In this document: one piece after another, positions 25,212 to 35,492 of the stretch
Position numbering within the stretch: the stretch's first letter is position 1
How the letters are laid out: each line of letters begins with the position of its first letter
NCBI RefSeq assembly: GCF_014333525.1
Contig: NZ_JACSCX010000003.1
Span: 682,001-746,000 of the forward strand
Origin: Hymenobacter puniceus
Lineage (GTDB): Bacteria; Bacteroidota; Bacteroidia; Cytophagales; Hymenobacteraceae
Direction: 5' to 3'
DNA length: 64,000 nt
The notes under the pieces: model-generated
Databases searched by the model: none
Told to the model about the DNA's origin: nothing
What the model saw: only the letters and a program-made list of their open reading frames with translations
Made by a program: the position numbers and the translations under genes

Positions 25212-25784
25212 CTATTCTACTGCCCGCCAATTACCTGTTAAAGCTTTGCCAGTTCTTATGTCAACTTTCACGTGTGTTCCAGATGCAGACCACATAGGTT
25301 CGTGATACTCTTTTGCATAAGATTTGACGATCCAAAATATTTCACCGGCAACTCCTGACATCTCAACTTCCCAAGGCTTAATACCTTTTTTAAGTTTAAG
25401 ATTCTTCGCCTGTGCAAGGGCGTGAGCTTTATTGAAGAAGATATTAGGTGCCTCCTTCCCTTGATTATACAGTTCGATATCTGACATAGAGATTTTGCTG
25501 TTGTATTTGCTTTCAACCTCTTTGCCATCAAGCGAGACAATTATCATATTCTTTTTGATAGGCTGTTGCGGTACTATTTCGAACGTGACCATCGACAATA
25601 CACTTTCATATTGACCAGCATATCTCAGGTGTGCCTTAACGTACTCTTTGCCAAGTTTTTCATCAAGGTATTGCGTTGCAATAGCAAGATTAGTGGAATC
25701 CTGAACGGTTTTGTCATTTTCCTTATGGGCTGAAGCCTCGAAGAAGGTGGTCAGTACTATTGAGAGTATAAGTATGGTTTTCAT
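25212..25784 (-). CDS. Secreted AT-rich hypothetical protein
   Basis: The 190-residue product has a signal peptide (MKTILILSIVLTTFFEASA) and a lysine-rich mature part. A C-terminal stretch (THVKVDIRTGKALTGNWRAVE) faintly recalls PepSY-like proteins, but I would not assign it. Base composition is clearly lower in GC than the flanking genes (roughly 40% by eye), with AT-ending codons, suggesting transfer. It lies alone between the ABC pair and icmF. Confidence 0.6.
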   Translation of the reverse strand: MKTILILSIVLTTFFEASAHKENDKTVQDSTNLAIATQYLDEKLGKEYVKAHLRYAGQYESVLSMVTFEIVPQQPIKKNMIIVSLDGKEVESKYNSKISMSDIELYNQGKEAPNIFFNKAHALAQAKNLKLKKGIKPWEVEMSGVAGEIFWIVKSYAKEYHEPMWSASGTHVKVDIRTGKALTGNWRAVE

Positions 25785-25790
25785 AAAACA

Positions 25791-25830
25791 GAAAAAAAGG
25801 GCGCTACCCCGACAAGGTAGCGCCCTTTTA
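25791..25830 (-). terminator. Terminator of icmF
   Basis: AAAGGGCGCTACC and GGTAGCGCCCTTT form a stem with a 7-nt loop; the minus strand continues with seven T residues. It is located 19 nt past the icmF stop codon. Confidence 0.85.
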
Positions 25831-25848
25831 ACTTAGTCCGAAAGAGGC

Positions 25849-28800
25849 TTACATATTCCTTCTATACTGCCCCCCAACCTCGAACAGCGCATTCGTAATC
25901 TGCCCGAGGGAGCAGAACTTGACGGTTTCCATCAGCTCGGCGAAGAGGTTACCGTTGGCAATGGCGACTTGCTGGAGCTGCTTGAGGCGCGCTTCGGTCT
26001 GGTCGGCGTTGCGGGTGTGCAGGATGTTGAGCATCTCAATCTGGTACTGCTTTTCCTCGTCGGTGGCGCGGATAACCTCGGCGGGCACCACCGTGGGCGA
26101 GCCTTTGGAGGAGAGGAAGGTGTTCACGCCGATAATGGGGTACTCGCCCGTGTGCTTGAGCATCTCGTAGTGCATGCTTTCCTCCTGAATCTTGCCGCGC
26201 TGGTACATGGTTTCCATGGCGCCCAGCACGCCCCCGCGCTCGGTGATGCGGTCAAACTCCATGAGCACGGCCTCTTCCACCAGGTCGGTGAGCTCCTCGA
26301 TGATGAAGGAGCCTTGCAGCGGGTTTTCGTTTTTGGCCAGGCCCAGCTCCCGGTTGATGATGAGCTGAATGGCCATGGCCCGGCGCACCGATTCCTCGGT
26401 GGGCGTGGTGATGGCCTCGTCGTAGGCGTTGGTGTGCAGGGAGTTACAGTTGTCGTAGATGGCGTAGAGGGCCTGCAGGGTGGTGCGGATATCGTTGAAA
26501 TCGATTTCCTGGGCGTGCAGGCTCCGGCCGCTGGTCTGGATGTGGTACTTGAGCATCTGCGAGCGGGCGTCGGCGCCGTACTTCAGCTTCATAGCCTTGG
26601 CCCAGATGCGGCGCGCCACGCGGCCAATCACGGCGTACTCGGGGTCGATGCCGTTGGAGAAGAAGAAGGAGAGGTTGGGCGCGAAGTCGTTTACGCTCAT
26701 GCCCCGGCTCACGTAGTACTCCACGAAGGTGAAGCCGTTGCTTAGCGTGAGGGCCAACTGGGTGAGGGGGTTGGCCCCGGCCTCGGCAATGTGGTAGCCA
26801 GAAATCGACACCGAGTAGAAGTTGCGGACTTTCTCCTTGATGAAGTACTCCTGCACATCACCCATCAGGCGCAGGGCAAACTCGGTGGAGAAGATGCAGG
26901 TGTTCTGGGCCTGGTCTTCCTTAAGAATGTCGGCCTGCACGGTACCGCGCACCTGGCTCAGGGTGCGGGTTTTGATGGTGTGGTAGACGTCGGCGGGCAA
27001 AACCTGGTCACCGGTGACACCGAGCAGCATCAAACCCAGGCCGTCGTTGCCCTGGGGCAGCTCGCCCTGGTAGCGGGGGCGGTTGAGGCCCTTGTCGGCG
27101 TAAATCTGGTTGATCTTGGCGTCAACTTCGGCTTCCAGGCCCTGCTCTTTAATATAAAGCTCACACTGCTGATCGATGGCGGCGTTCATGAAGAAGGCAG
27201 CCAGCGTGGCGGCGGGGCCGTTGATGGTCATCGACACCGAGGTGCTGGGGTTGGCCAGGTTGAAGCCCGAGTAGAGCTTCTTGGCGTCGTCGAGGCAGCA
27301 GATGCTCACCCCGGCGTTGCCGATTTTGCCGTAGATGTCGGGCCGGTGGTCGGGGTCCTCGCCGTAGAGCGTCACCGAGTCGAAGGCGGTGCTCAGGCGC
27401 TTGGCGGGCAAACCCATGCTCACGTAGTGGAAACGGCGGTTGGTGCGCTCGGGGCCCCCTTCGCCGGCAAACATGCGGGTGGGGTCTTCGCCCTCGCGCT
27501 TAAACGGAAACACGCCGGCGGTGTAGGGGAATTCGCCGGGCACGTTTTCCTGGAGCTGCCAGCGCAACAGGTCACCCCAGGCCGTGTAACGCGGCAAGCT
27601 GACTTTCGGAATCTGCTGGTTGCTGAGGCTGGTGGTGTGGGTCTGGATGCGGATTTCTTTGTCGCGCACCTTGAAGACGAATTCCGGGGCTTTATAGGCG
27701 GCTACTTTTTGCGGCCAGGTTTCCAGGAGTTTCCAGTTCTGCCCGTCCAGCCGGAGTTTGACCTCCTCGAAGGTCCTCTCCAGGCCGGCCACGAGGCTTC
27801 CGGCATCGGGTTGGTTGCCGCTGTTCCCAGCGCCAGGTCCGCCAGCGGCGTTTCCGAGACTTTGGACGGCTCCGACGGCTTGTCGGATTCCGTAGAGCTG
27901 CTGAGCGGTGTCAGCTTGTTTAAGAACCCACTGGTCATATTGGCGGTTGGTTTCGGCGATTTCAGACAAGTACCGCGTACGGTGCGGCGGAATGATATAG
28001 ATTTTCTCGGAATCCTCTTTGGTCGTGGCCAGCTGGGAAGCAAACGGCACACCGGTTTTGGCTTCGACCATGCTCAGAATAGCGCGGTAGAGGCGGTTCA
28101 TGCCGGGGTCGTTGAACTGCGAGGCGATGGTGCCGAAGACGGGCATATCGTAGAGGGGCTTGTCCCAGTGGCCGTGGTTGCGCTGGTACTGCTTGCGCAC
28201 GTCGCGCAGGGCGTCGAGGGCGCCGCGCTTGTCGAACTTGTTGAGGGCAATGACGTCGGCGAAGTCGAGCATATCGATTTTCTCCAGCTGGGTAGCTGCG
28301 CCGTACTCGGGGGTCATTACATACAGGCTGGCGTCGGAGTGCTCGATGATTTCGGTGTCACTTTGCCCGATGCCGGAGGTTTCGAGGATGATAAGGTCAA
28401 ACTCGGCAGCGCGGACTACATCCACGGCGTCCTGCACATACTTGCTTAGGGCCAGGTTGCTCTGGCGCGTGGCCAAGCTGCGCATATACACCCGCGGCGA
28501 GTTGATGGAGTTCATCCGTATCCGGTCGCCGAGCAGGGCCCCGCCGGTTTTGCGCTTGCTGGGGTCCACGGAGATGATGGCAATGGTCTTCTCAGGGAAG
28601 TCCATCAGAAAGCGCCGCACCAGCTCATCTACCAGGCTCGACTTACCCGCGCCGCCCGTGCCAGTAATGCCGAGGATGGGGGTTTTAGTTGTTAGTTGTT
28701 TGTTGTCAGTTGTTCGTTTAGTTGTTAGTTGTTCGTTGTCAGTTGTTAGGTCGTTCTGTTGGGCTTTTTCTCCCCCAACTGACAACTGATAACTAGCAAC

Positions 28801-29367
28801 TAACAACTCCCTAACTTTTTCAAACTCCTCGGGGAAGTTTTCGGCGGCGGAAATGAGGCGGCCGATGCTGCGGGCGTCTTTTTCTTTAAGGTGCTTGACT
28901 TCGCCGTTCAGGTTCTGGCCGGTGGGGAAGTCGCAGCGCTGGAGCAGGTCGTTGATCATGCCCTGCAAACCCATGGCGCGGCCGGCGTCGGGGGAGTAGA
29001 TCTGCTCGATGCCGTAGCTGTGCAGGTCCTCGATTTCGGTGGGCAGAATCACGCCGCCGCCGCCGCCGAACAGGCGGATGTGGCCCGCGCCGCGCTCCTT
29101 AAGCAGGTCATACATGTACTTGAAGTACTCGTTGTGGCCGCCCTGGTAGGAGGTAATGGCAATAGCCTGAGCATCTTCCTGGATGGCGCAGTCCACGATT
29201 TCCTGCACCGAGCGGTTGTGGCCCAGGTGAATCACCTCGGCGCCGCTGCTCTGAATGATGCGGCGCATGATGTTAATGGCGGCATCGTGCCCGTCGAAGA
29301 GGGCGGCGGCCGTCACGATGCGAATATGGTTCTGGGGCTTATAAGGAGCGGCGGGAGCAGCTTGCAT
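25849..29367 (-). CDS. icmF: Fused acyl-CoA mutase with GTPase chaperone domain (IcmF)
   Basis: This 1172-residue protein combines three parts in one chain: a B12-binding domain (residues ~10-150; [28 protein letters not shown]), a MeaB-like G domain (P-loop GTGGAGKSS with K242, [27 protein letters not shown]) and a mutase TIM-barrel domain (from about residue 550). The order matches IcmF, which isomerises isobutyryl-CoA and butyryl-CoA (or related acyl-CoAs) with adenosylcobalamin, the G domain protecting the cofactor. The ATG at 29367 is preferred to a TTG 15 codons upstream. Residues ~187-228, just before the P-loop, are encoded by an intergenic-type repeat that has entered the frame; they are low-complexity [14 protein letters not shown] residues. 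The length fits the family plus this insert. Confidence 0.92.
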   Translation of the reverse strand: MQAAPAAPYKPQNHIRIVTAAALFDGHDAAINIMRRIIQSSGAEVIHLGHNRSVQEIVDCAIQEDAQAIAITSYQGGHNEYFKYMYDLLKERGAGHIRLFGGGGGVILPTEIEDLHSYGIEQIYSPDAGRAMGLQGMINDLLQRCDFPTGQNLNGEVKHLKEKDARSIGRLISAAENFPEEFEKVRELLVASYQLSVGGEKAQQNDLTTDNEQLTTKRTTDNKQLTTKTPILGITGTGGAGKSSLVDELVRRFLMDFPEKTIAIISVDPSKRKTGGALLGDRIRMNSINSPRVYMRSLATRQSNLALSKYVQDAVDVVRAAEFDLIILETSGIGQSDTEIIEHSDASLYVMTPEYGAATQLEKIDMLDFADVIALNKFDKRGALDALRDVRKQYQRNHGHWDKPLYDMPVFGTIASQFNDPGMNRLYRAILSMVEAKTGVPFASQLATTKEDSEKIYIIPPHRTRYLSEIAETNRQYDQWVLKQADTAQQLYGIRQAVGAVQSLGNAAGGPGAGNSGNQPDAGSLVAGLERTFEEVKLRLDGQNWKLLETWPQKVAAYKAPEFVFKVRDKEIRIQTHTTSLSNQQIPKVSLPRYTAWGDLLRWQLQENVPGEFPYTAGVFPFKREGEDPTRMFAGEGGPERTNRRFHYVSMGLPAKRLSTAFDSVTLYGEDPDHRPDIYGKIGNAGVSICCLDDAKKLYSGFNLANPSTSVSMTINGPAATLAAFFMNAAIDQQCELYIKEQGLEAEVDAKINQIYADKGLNRPRYQGELPQGNDGLGLMLLGVTGDQVLPADVYHTIKTRTLSQVRGTVQADILKEDQAQNTCIFSTEFALRLMGDVQEYFIKEKVRNFYSVSISGYHIAEAGANPLTQLALTLSNGFTFVEYYVSRGMSVNDFAPNLSFFFSNGIDPEYAVIGRVARRIWAKAMKLKYGADARSQMLKYHIQTSGRSLHAQEIDFNDIRTTLQALYAIYDNCNSLHTNAYDEAITTPTEESVRRAMAIQLIINRELGLAKNENPLQGSFIIEELTDLVEEAVLMEFDRITERGGVLGAMETMYQRGKIQEESMHYEMLKHTGEYPIIGVNTFLSSKGSPTVVPAEVIRATDEEKQYQIEMLNILHTRNADQTEARLKQLQQVAIANGNLFAELMETVKFCSLGQITNALFEVGGQYRRNM
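28684..28815. repeat. AACTGACAACT-type repeat inserted in the icmF frame
   Basis: A block of degenerate AGTTGTTAGTTGT / ACAACTGACAACT units forms an imperfect inverted repeat around a T-rich loop near 28755-28775. Similar units occur at 36825-36914 and near 35606-35646 in intergenic DNA. Here the length keeps the icmF reading frame open. Confidence 0.75.
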
Positions 29368-29445
29368 AGCGCGGGGATGTTGGGTGGAATTTGGGGTAGC
29401 GAAGGTACGCAAAAAGCCCCGGCGGGGCTATTCACGTAAGTTTGG

Positions 29446-29949
29446 ATGAATTTACAGGAGCTAAAATTCCACTATCCTATGTCTGAAACCAGAAAGCATG
29501 TTGTCTCCTTCGCCGAGTTCAAGCAGGTCATAGAGAAGTTGCAGCACCAACCGGCGTGGCGGAGCCGGGCCGGGAATGAGACAGGATCCATTTTTACGCT
29601 GCAATTTGGACTGCTATCATCTACTGATGAAACTCAGGGAGAATTCTCGTTGATGGTTTGGTGCGCGTGGCGAATCGTAAAGGCAGAGCACATTATTTGC
29701 ACATGGCACGAGGATGCCGGTACCAATCTGGCTCCTGCCTTACAGACATTGGAAAGCAGTACGGTTGCCAGTGCCACTTTCACAGCATGGGGAGATTTAA
29801 CTATTGATTTCTCGAATGGCTATTCACTTCATATCTGGAACGATGCTCCTTTCAAAGATTTTGATAGTTGGTCTATTGGCTACTCAGGCCTGGGATATTA
29901 TTCTGTAGCAACTCGTAATACATTCTTCTACGAGCCGGATGTTGATTAA
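29446..29949 (+). CDS. Hypothetical protein, AT-rich
   Basis: The 167-residue protein starts at ATG 29446 or, 11 codons later, ATG 29479 (MSETRKHVV); a TAAGTTTG box at 29435-29442 would favour the second. The sequence is rich in aromatic residues and beta-type stretches (SIFTLQFGLLSS, SLMVWCAWRIVKAEHIICTW, DLTIDFSNGYSLHIWND). It lacks signal peptide and membrane segments. The shape and size recall small immunity-type or WapI-like proteins, but no toxin gene is adjacent and I cannot assign it. GC is lower than the neighbours, which points to transfer. It is divergent from icmF and convergent with the Uma2 gene. Confidence 0.6.
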   Translation: MNLQELKFHYPMSETRKHVVSFAEFKQVIEKLQHQPAWRSRAGNETGSIFTLQFGLLSSTDETQGEFSLMVWCAWRIVKAEHIICTWHEDAGTNLAPALQTLESSTVASATFTAWGDLTIDFSNGYSLHIWNDAPFKDFDSWSIGYSGLGYYSVATRNTFFYEPDVD

Positions 29950-29957
29950 CTCGTAAC

Positions 29958-30560
29958 TCACCGCAACTCCGCCAGCCGCAGCCGGAACCCCGGCAGCACC
30001 GCCTCACCACTCAACTCATTATCGAAGCCCTGCACGGTTTCGGGCTCGGGCTGGCCGGGACGGTAGAGGTAGGCGGTTTCGGTTTCAGGGTTGAGCAGCC
30101 AGGCCAACTGCACACCGTTGCGCAGGTAGTCCAGCATTTTGGCCTGCAGGGTTTTAAGCGAGTCGGTGGCAGATTTCAGCTCCACTACAAACTCGGGGCA
30201 CACGGGCGCAAACTTATCCTGCTGCGCGGCCGTCAGGGCGTTCCAATTAGCGGCTGAAACCCAGGACGCATCCGGCGACAACACAGAGCCATCGGGGAGG
30301 GTGAAGCCGGTGTTGGAGTCGAACACTTCGCCAAGCTCTTCATGTGTGGAAAACCAGGCATAAAGTTGCCCGGTAAGGCGGGCGTTGCGTTTGCCGGAGC
30401 GGCTGCCGGTGGGCGACATAAGGAGGATTTCGTGGGAGGCCGTCCGTTCGATGCGCAGGTCGGCATTCAACTGGCAGAAGTCGAAGAACTCATCGTCCGA
30501 CATGTTAGCCAGCACCGGACTGCGGAGCGTAATGACGTCTTCGGTGATGGTAGGGCGCAT
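29958..30560 (-). CDS. Uma2 family endonuclease (DUF820)
   Basis: The 200-residue protein has the Uma2/DUF820 restriction-nuclease-like fold. The PD-(D/E)xK core can be seen as SPDASWVSA and, after a short gap, PEFVVELKSATDSL; upstream blocks are MSDDEFFDFCQLNADLRIER and MSPTGSRSGKRNARLTGQLY. Such genes are abundant and mobile in cyanobacteria and Bacteroidota, often in several copies. A biological substrate is not known. It is convergent with the hypothetical gene ending at 29949. Confidence 0.88.
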   Translation of the reverse strand: MRPTITEDVITLRSPVLANMSDDEFFDFCQLNADLRIERTASHEILLMSPTGSRSGKRNARLTGQLYAWFSTHEELGEVFDSNTGFTLPDGSVLSPDASWVSAANWNALTAAQQDKFAPVCPEFVVELKSATDSLKTLQAKMLDYLRNGVQLAWLLNPETETAYLYRPGQPEPETVQGFDNELSGEAVLPGFRLRLAELR

Positions 30561-30611
30561 ACTACAAAACGGGTTGTCTTCTGGAAGATACGCAAAACGC
30601 CTGCTGCCCGC

Positions 30612-31466
30612 CTACTCCTCCAGTACCGTGAAGTACAAACTGGGCTGCAGGGCGTGGATGGTCCAGGCGGCCTGGCTGTTCTCGCGCTCCACCATCACCT
30701 GCTGGCGCTGTCGGGAAACAGGGATGGAAAAGTACTTGTCTTCCGGATCAGTTTTCTCGCTTTGCAGCCACTGGATAGTGGCCACAACGGGTTGGGCCTG
30801 CAACTGCACAGCGTAGGGGCGCAGGTCAACCGTCTGCCAGCCGCGCTGCTGGTTGGTACACACCAGCTGAATGTCCTGGGAAAGCAGCACCGCGCCGGGC
30901 TGGCCGTTTTCCGCGGCGTACAGGTTCAGGCGAAAGCGCAGCAGCTGGTAGGTATTAGTGGCCAGAAAGACGTGAAACTCCTCCAAATAGGTGCGCCGCG
31001 TGGGCTTGAGCAGCGTGCCCAGCTCCCAGCCCCACTCATCGTCCACGGTTTCCTTGCCGCTGGAGCCGCCAGTCCAGAGCACGTCGCCCTTGGCCTGGTT
31101 GCGGCCCAACAATGCCGGATGCACCCGAGCGTGCTCCACTACAGCCCCCGCCAGCGCCACCGACAACGGCCGCACCCGAAACACCCGCTGGCCGCTCATC
31201 AGCGCGGCTGGGGGCACGGCCGTACGCAAAAATCCTACACTCGTCACCACCAGCGTATCAGAGAGTCCGGGTGGCAGGCGGAGCAGGTAGCGCCCTTGCT
31301 CGTCGGCCACAGTTCCCACGCTGCGGCCCACCATGCCCAGGGTGGCAAAAGGTACCGGCTCGCCGGTCTGGTCGTTCAGTACCTGTCCTTCCAGAATGCG
31401 GGTTTGGGCATTGGCCCGATAAGAACCGGCGCAAAGGGCCGTAATAAGTAGCAATCGACGCAACAT
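30612..31466 (-). CDS. Secreted protein with carboxypeptidase-regulatory-like domain
   Basis: A 284-residue protein with a signal peptide (LLLITALCAGSYRANAQ). Residues ~24-105 form a CarboxypepD_reg-like beta sandwich (LEGQVLNDQTGEPVPFATL, SVGTVADEQGRYLLRLPPG, LVVTSVGF). The remaining ~180 residues form a beta-rich domain without known family (TYLEEFHVFLATNTYQLLRF, SLYFTVLEE end). Without a TonB plug or barrel it is not a transporter. Probably periplasmic or surface-located; function unknown. Confidence 0.75.
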   Translation of the reverse strand: MLRRLLLITALCAGSYRANAQTRILEGQVLNDQTGEPVPFATLGMVGRSVGTVADEQGRYLLRLPPGLSDTLVVTSVGFLRTAVPPAALMSGQRVFRVRPLSVALAGAVVEHARVHPALLGRNQAKGDVLWTGGSSGKETVDDEWGWELGTLLKPTRRTYLEEFHVFLATNTYQLLRFRLNLYAAENGQPGAVLLSQDIQLVCTNQQRGWQTVDLRPYAVQLQAQPVVATIQWLQSEKTDPEDKYFSIPVSRQRQQVMVERENSQAAWTIHALQPSLYFTVLEE

Positions 31467-31596
31467 GAATCAGCAAAATAGCACTGCCACAAACCTACGG
31501 CCCGTGAGGCGGCAAAAGCCGGGCCCCGCAAAATAAAATATTGCCCCGCGACTGGTGCGGTGCTGCAAGCGGGCGGGCCCATAACTGCCCGAATGC

Positions 31597-31634
31597 AAAA
31601 CGGCCGGACCACCCCGTAGGGCAGCCCGGCCGTT
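31597..31634 (-). terminator. Hairpin after fdhA
   Basis: AACGGCCGG (31599-31607) pairs with CCGGCCGTT (31626-31634) with an 18-nt loop; on the minus strand TTTTG follows. It lies 27 nt past the fdhA stop codon. Confidence 0.6.
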
Positions 31635-31660
31635 GATGCAGAAGGCAAGAAGTGTCGACG

Positions 31661-32893
31661 TTATGCGGGTTCCTTGTCCTTCTTCTTGGCTTTAGGTTTC
31701 ACGTCCGGAATCAGGTTGTGTGGGTTGATAACGAACTTCTTGGCCACGCCGCTGTCAAACTCGGCGTAGCCCTTCGGGGCGTCGTCGAGGCTGATGACTT
31801 CCACGTTCACGGCTTTGGCAATCTGCACCTTGTCGTAGAGGATGGCCTGCATCAGCTGGCGGTTGTAGCTGAGCACCGGCGTCTGGCCGGTGTGCAGCGA
31901 GTGGCTCTTGGCCCAGCCCAGCCCGAACCTGATAGACAGGCTGCCTTTCTGCGCCGCCTCATCCTTGGCGCCTGGGTCCTCGGTTACGTACAGGCCGGGG
32001 ATGCCGATGGAGCCGCCCGCGCGGGTGATTTCCATGAGCGAGTTGAGCACGGCAGCTGGCACTTCCGTCTTGGAATCGGTGCCGTGGCCGCTGGCCTCAA
32101 AGCCCACGCAGTCGATGGCGCAGTCGATTTCCGGCACGCCCAGAATCTGGGTGATTTGCTCCGTAAGGGTGGCGTCCAGCGTCAAGTCCACGGTTTCGCA
32201 GCCGAAGGAGCGGGCGTGGGCCAGGCGGGCCTTGTTCATGTCGCCCACAATCACCACGGCTGCGCCCAGCAGCTGCGCCGAAGCGGCGGCAGCCAGCCCT
32301 ACCGGCCCGGCGCCGGCCACGTACACCGTCGCGCCCGGGCCCACGCCGGCCTTCACGGCCCCATGGAAACCCGTTGGGAAAATGTCGCTGAGCATGGTCA
32401 GGTCCCGGATTTTCTCCATGGCCTGGTCCTTATCGGGAAAGCGCAGCAGGTTGAAGTCGGCGTAGGGCACCATTACGTACTCGGCCTGGCCGCCAATCCA
32501 GCCGCCCATGTCCACGTAGCCGTAGGCGCCACCGGCGCGGCCTTCGTTCACGGTCAGGCAGATGCCGGTTTTCATTTCGCGGCAGGTGCGGCAGCGGCCA
32601 CAGGCCACGTTGAACGGCACCGACACCAGGTCGCCCTTCTTGAGGAACTCCACGTCGGCCCCCATTTCAATTACCTCGCCCGTGATTTCGTGGCCCAGCA
32701 CCAAACCCGATGGTGCGGTGGTCCGGCCGCGCACCATGTGCTGGTCGGAACCACAGATGTTGGTGGACACCACTTTCAAAACCACACCGTGCGTGATTTT
32801 CTTGCCTTTGGGGTTCCTCAGCTCCGGAAAAGCAATGTTCTGCACCTCGACTTTGCCGGGGCCGGTATAGACTACGCCTCTGTTGTCAGCCAT
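31661..32893 (-). CDS. fdhA: Glutathione-independent formaldehyde dehydrogenase (zinc)
   Basis: The 410-residue protein matches the FdhA group of zinc alcohol dehydrogenases, which oxidises formaldehyde to formate with NAD+ without glutathione. Catalytic zinc ligands lie in STNICGSDQHM and GHEITGEV, and the structural zinc cluster in CGRCRTCREMKTGIC. The Rossmann motif is VAGAGPVGLAAAA. The family insertion VNEGRAGGAYGYVDMGGW is present, and the length fits apart from a lysine-rich tail (KPKAKKKDKEPA). It lies downstream of the GlcG/HbpS gene in the same orientation, 41 nt apart, so they could be one transcript. Confidence 0.92.
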   Translation of the reverse strand: MADNRGVVYTGPGKVEVQNIAFPELRNPKGKKITHGVVLKVVSTNICGSDQHMVRGRTTAPSGLVLGHEITGEVIEMGADVEFLKKGDLVSVPFNVACGRCRTCREMKTGICLTVNEGRAGGAYGYVDMGGWIGGQAEYVMVPYADFNLLRFPDKDQAMEKIRDLTMLSDIFPTGFHGAVKAGVGPGATVYVAGAGPVGLAAAASAQLLGAAVVIVGDMNKARLAHARSFGCETVDLTLDATLTEQITQILGVPEIDCAIDCVGFEASGHGTDSKTEVPAAVLNSLMEITRAGGSIGIPGLYVTEDPGAKDEAAQKGSLSIRFGLGWAKSHSLHTGQTPVLSYNRQLMQAILYDKVQIAKAVNVEVISLDDAPKGYAEFDSGVAKKFVINPHNLIPDVKPKAKKKDKEPA

Positions 32894-32934
32894 GATAGAA
32901 ACTTAAGAAAGTGAAAAAAACGAAGCCAGTAAGC

Positions 32935-33354
32935 CTAGCCGCGGGGCCAGCCGTTTACGATGGCCTGCATGCCGGCTTCGGCTACTGTGTGGTCGTTTTC
33001 CACGGAGTCGCCGGACACGCCAATAGCCCCGATTACACGGCCGTTGCTGTCCTTAATTGGAATGCCGCCGGGGAAGGTGATGAGGCCACTGTTGGAATGC
33101 TCAATCCCAAACAACGAGCCGCCGGGCTGCGAGAGGCCCCCAATAACGCCGGTCGGCATATCGAAAAAGCGGGCCGTTTTGGCCTTTTTGATGGAGATGT
33201 CCAGCGAGCCGAGCCACGCGTCGTCCATGCGGGCGAAGGCCGTCAGGTTGGCGCCGGCATCTACCACGGCAATGTTCATCTTCACGCCTATTTCCAATGA
33301 CTTCTGGTGGGCGGCTTTGATAGCGGCCTGGGCTTGTTCGAGGGTGATGCTCAT
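32935..33354 (-). CDS. GlcG/HbpS family heme-degrading-type protein
   Basis: The 139-residue protein has the GlcG/HbpS fold: [38 protein letters not shown], the [10 protein letters not shown] helix and the glycine-rich [20 protein letters not shown]. Members bind heme or act as small accessory proteins next to oxidoreductases. No secretion signal is present. The ATG at 33354 is chosen because the frame upstream is not conserved-looking. The nearby fdhA suggests a link to aldehyde metabolism, as an inference from context. Confidence 0.87.
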   Translation of the reverse strand: MSITLEQAQAAIKAAHQKSLEIGVKMNIAVVDAGANLTAFARMDDAWLGSLDISIKKAKTARFFDMPTGVIGGLSQPGGSLFGIEHSNSGLITFPGGIPIKDSNGRVIGAIGVSGDSVENDHTVAEAGMQAIVNGWPRG

Positions 33355-33640
33355 GGGTTGTGGGAAGGAGAAGGTGAAGAAACAATGCCTCAACAACGGA
33401 ATTTACGTGCCTCCGGCCAACCGGCCTCGCCCAGTTGCGACGATCAGTACCCACTTTTGCGACGATTGTGTAGCTCAGCGCCTTTCGCTGCCAATCCCGT
33501 TAGCCAGCCAAGCACTGCAGCCGTTGTTTGGGTGGAACGCCAATGGTTGATAGTTGCCTCCAGGCAGCAGGGCAGAAGCGAGGCTATTAGCTTTTACAAG
33601 GCCTTTGCCGTATCTTCGCCCTCGGAAAAAACCGCCTCTA

Positions 33641-35428
33641 GTGAAGAACATCCGCAATTTCTGCATCATCGCCCACATCGACCACGGTAAGAGCACGCTG
33701 GCTGACCGCCTGCTGGAATTCACCAGCACTGTCTCCAAGCGCGACATGCAAGCGCAGCTGCTCGACAACATGGACCTGGAGCGGGAGCGGGGCATCACCA
33801 TCAAGAGCCACGCCATCCAGATGCAGTACCCCTACAAAGGGGAAATGTATACGCTCAACCTGATTGACACCCCCGGTCACGTCGATTTCAGCTACGAGGT
33901 ATCGCGCTCCATTGCCGCCTGCGAAGGCGCGTTGCTGATCGTGGACTCGTCGCAGGGCATCGAGGCCCAGACGATTTCCAACCTTTACCTGGCCATAGGT
34001 TCCGATTTGACCATCATTCCGGTGCTCAACAAAATCGACCTGCCCCACTCCATGCCGGAGGAGGTATCGGATGAGATTGTGGACCTGATCGGCTGCGACC
34101 GGGAAGAAATCATTCCGGCCTCGGGCAAGTCCGGCATCGGCATCGAAGCCATCCTGAACGCCATCTGTGAGCGGATTCCCGCCCCGAAGGGCGACCCGGA
34201 CGCGCCGCTGCAGGCCCTCATCTTCGACTCGGTATTCAACTCCTACCGCGGCATCGAAGTCCTGTTCCGCATTAAAAACGGCACTATGAAGAAGGGCGAC
34301 AAGCTCCGCTTCATGGCCACCGGCAAAGAATACGGTGCCGATGAAATCGGTATCCTGGGCCTTAACCAGGAGCCGCGTCCCGAAATCGGGGCCGGCAACG
34401 TGGGCTACCTCATTTCGGGCATCAAGGAGGCCCGCGAAGTGAAGGTCGGCGACACCATCACGCACGTGGCGCGGCCCACGGCCGAGGCCATCCACGGCTT
34501 TGCCGATGTGAAGCCCATGGTATTCGCCGGTATCTACCCCGTCGATACCACCGAGTACGAGGAGCTGCGTTCGTGCATGGAAAAGCTTCAGCTCAACGAC
34601 GCTTCCCTGGTGTGGGAGCCCGAAACGTCGGTGGCGCTGGGCTTCGGCTTCCGCTGCGGCTTTTTGGGCATGCTGCACATGGAAATCGTGCAGGAGCGCC
34701 TGGAGCGTGAGTTCAACATGACGGTGATTACCACTGTGCCTTCGGTGCAGTTTCACGCCACCGGCACCAAAGACCAGTTGCTGACCATCAACGCGCCGAG
34801 CGAAATGCCCGAGCCGAACATGATCAAGCACATCGAGGAGCCCTACATCAAAGCCCAGATCATCACGGCTTCCGATTACGTGGGGCCCATCATCACGCTG
34901 TGCATGGAGAAGCGCGGCATCATCAAAGGGCAGTCGTACCTGACCTCGGAGCGGGTGGAGCTGTCGTTTGAGCTGCCGCTGTCGGAAATTGTGTTCGACT
35001 TCTTCGACAAGCTCAAAACCATTTCGCGCGGCTACGCTTCGCTGGATTACGAGCTGATCGGCTTCCGCGAGTCGGACATGGTGAAGCTGGACGTGATGCT
35101 GAACGGGGAGAAGGTGGATGCCCTGTCGGCCATCGTGCACCGCTCCAAGAGCTACGAGTGGGGCCGCCGCCTCTGCGAAAAGCTCCGCGAGCTACTCCCG
35201 CGCCAGCAGTTTGAAATTGCCATTCAGGCCAGCATCGGGCAGAAAATCATTGCACGCGAAACCGTGAAAGCCCTGCGCAAAAACGTAATTGCCAAGTGCT
35301 ACGGTGGCGACATCAGCCGCAAGCGCAAGCTGCTCGAAAAGCAGAAAGAAGGCAAGAAGCGGATGCGTCAGGTGGGCTCCGTAGAAATACCCCAGGAGGC
35401 CTTCCTGGCCGTCCTCAAAATCGACTAA
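33641..35428 (+). CDS. lepA: Elongation factor 4 (LepA), ribosomal back-translocase
   Basis: The 595-residue translational GTPase starts at GTG 33641 (the frame before it is not LepA-like, and relatives begin [18 protein letters not shown]). G-domain motifs are AHIDHGKST, the switch region [18 protein letters not shown] and NKIDLP. The CTD ends with the LepA-specific tail ([42 protein letters not shown]). A TATCTTCG box at 33611-33618 could be the -7 element of the promoter. LepA remobilises stalled ribosomes or assists 30S maturation. The length is standard. Confidence 0.97.
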   Translation: MKNIRNFCIIAHIDHGKSTLADRLLEFTSTVSKRDMQAQLLDNMDLERERGITIKSHAIQMQYPYKGEMYTLNLIDTPGHVDFSYEVSRSIAACEGALLIVDSSQGIEAQTISNLYLAIGSDLTIIPVLNKIDLPHSMPEEVSDEIVDLIGCDREEIIPASGKSGIGIEAILNAICERIPAPKGDPDAPLQALIFDSVFNSYRGIEVLFRIKNGTMKKGDKLRFMATGKEYGADEIGILGLNQEPRPEIGAGNVGYLISGIKEAREVKVGDTITHVARPTAEAIHGFADVKPMVFAGIYPVDTTEYEELRSCMEKLQLNDASLVWEPETSVALGFGFRCGFLGMLHMEIVQERLEREFNMTVITTVPSVQFHATGTKDQLLTINAPSEMPEPNMIKHIEEPYIKAQIITASDYVGPIITLCMEKRGIIKGQSYLTSERVELSFELPLSEIVFDFFDKLKTISRGYASLDYELIGFRESDMVKLDVMLNGEKVDALSAIVHRSKSYEWGRRLCEKLRELLPRQQFEIAIQASIGQKIIARETVKALRKNVIAKCYGGDISRKRKLLEKQKEGKKRMRQVGSVEIPQEAFLAVLKID

Positions 35429-35436
35429 TGAAGTGG

Positions 35437-35465
35437 AACGCGCCCCATCGGGGCGCGTTTTTTTT
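35437..35465 (+). terminator. lepA terminator
   Basis: AACGCGCCCC and GGGGCGCGTT form a 10-bp stem with a 3-nt loop followed by T residues to 35465. Confidence 0.9.
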
Positions 35466-35492
35466 GTGCTGATAAAACGTTCGTTACAGGTA

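Noticed and set aside
26791..28449. Long plus-strand open frame opposite icmF
   Set aside because: Same shadow effect; its composition (V, G, H and A excess) is that of reversed coding sequence, while icmF is conserved.
28684..28815. CRISPR array in the repetitive stretch within icmF
   Set aside because: Units are degenerate, contiguous and without spacers of constant length, and the stretch is in an open coding frame.
33638..35140. Long open frame antisense to lepA
   Set aside because: Shadow of a strongly conserved gene; no independent support.
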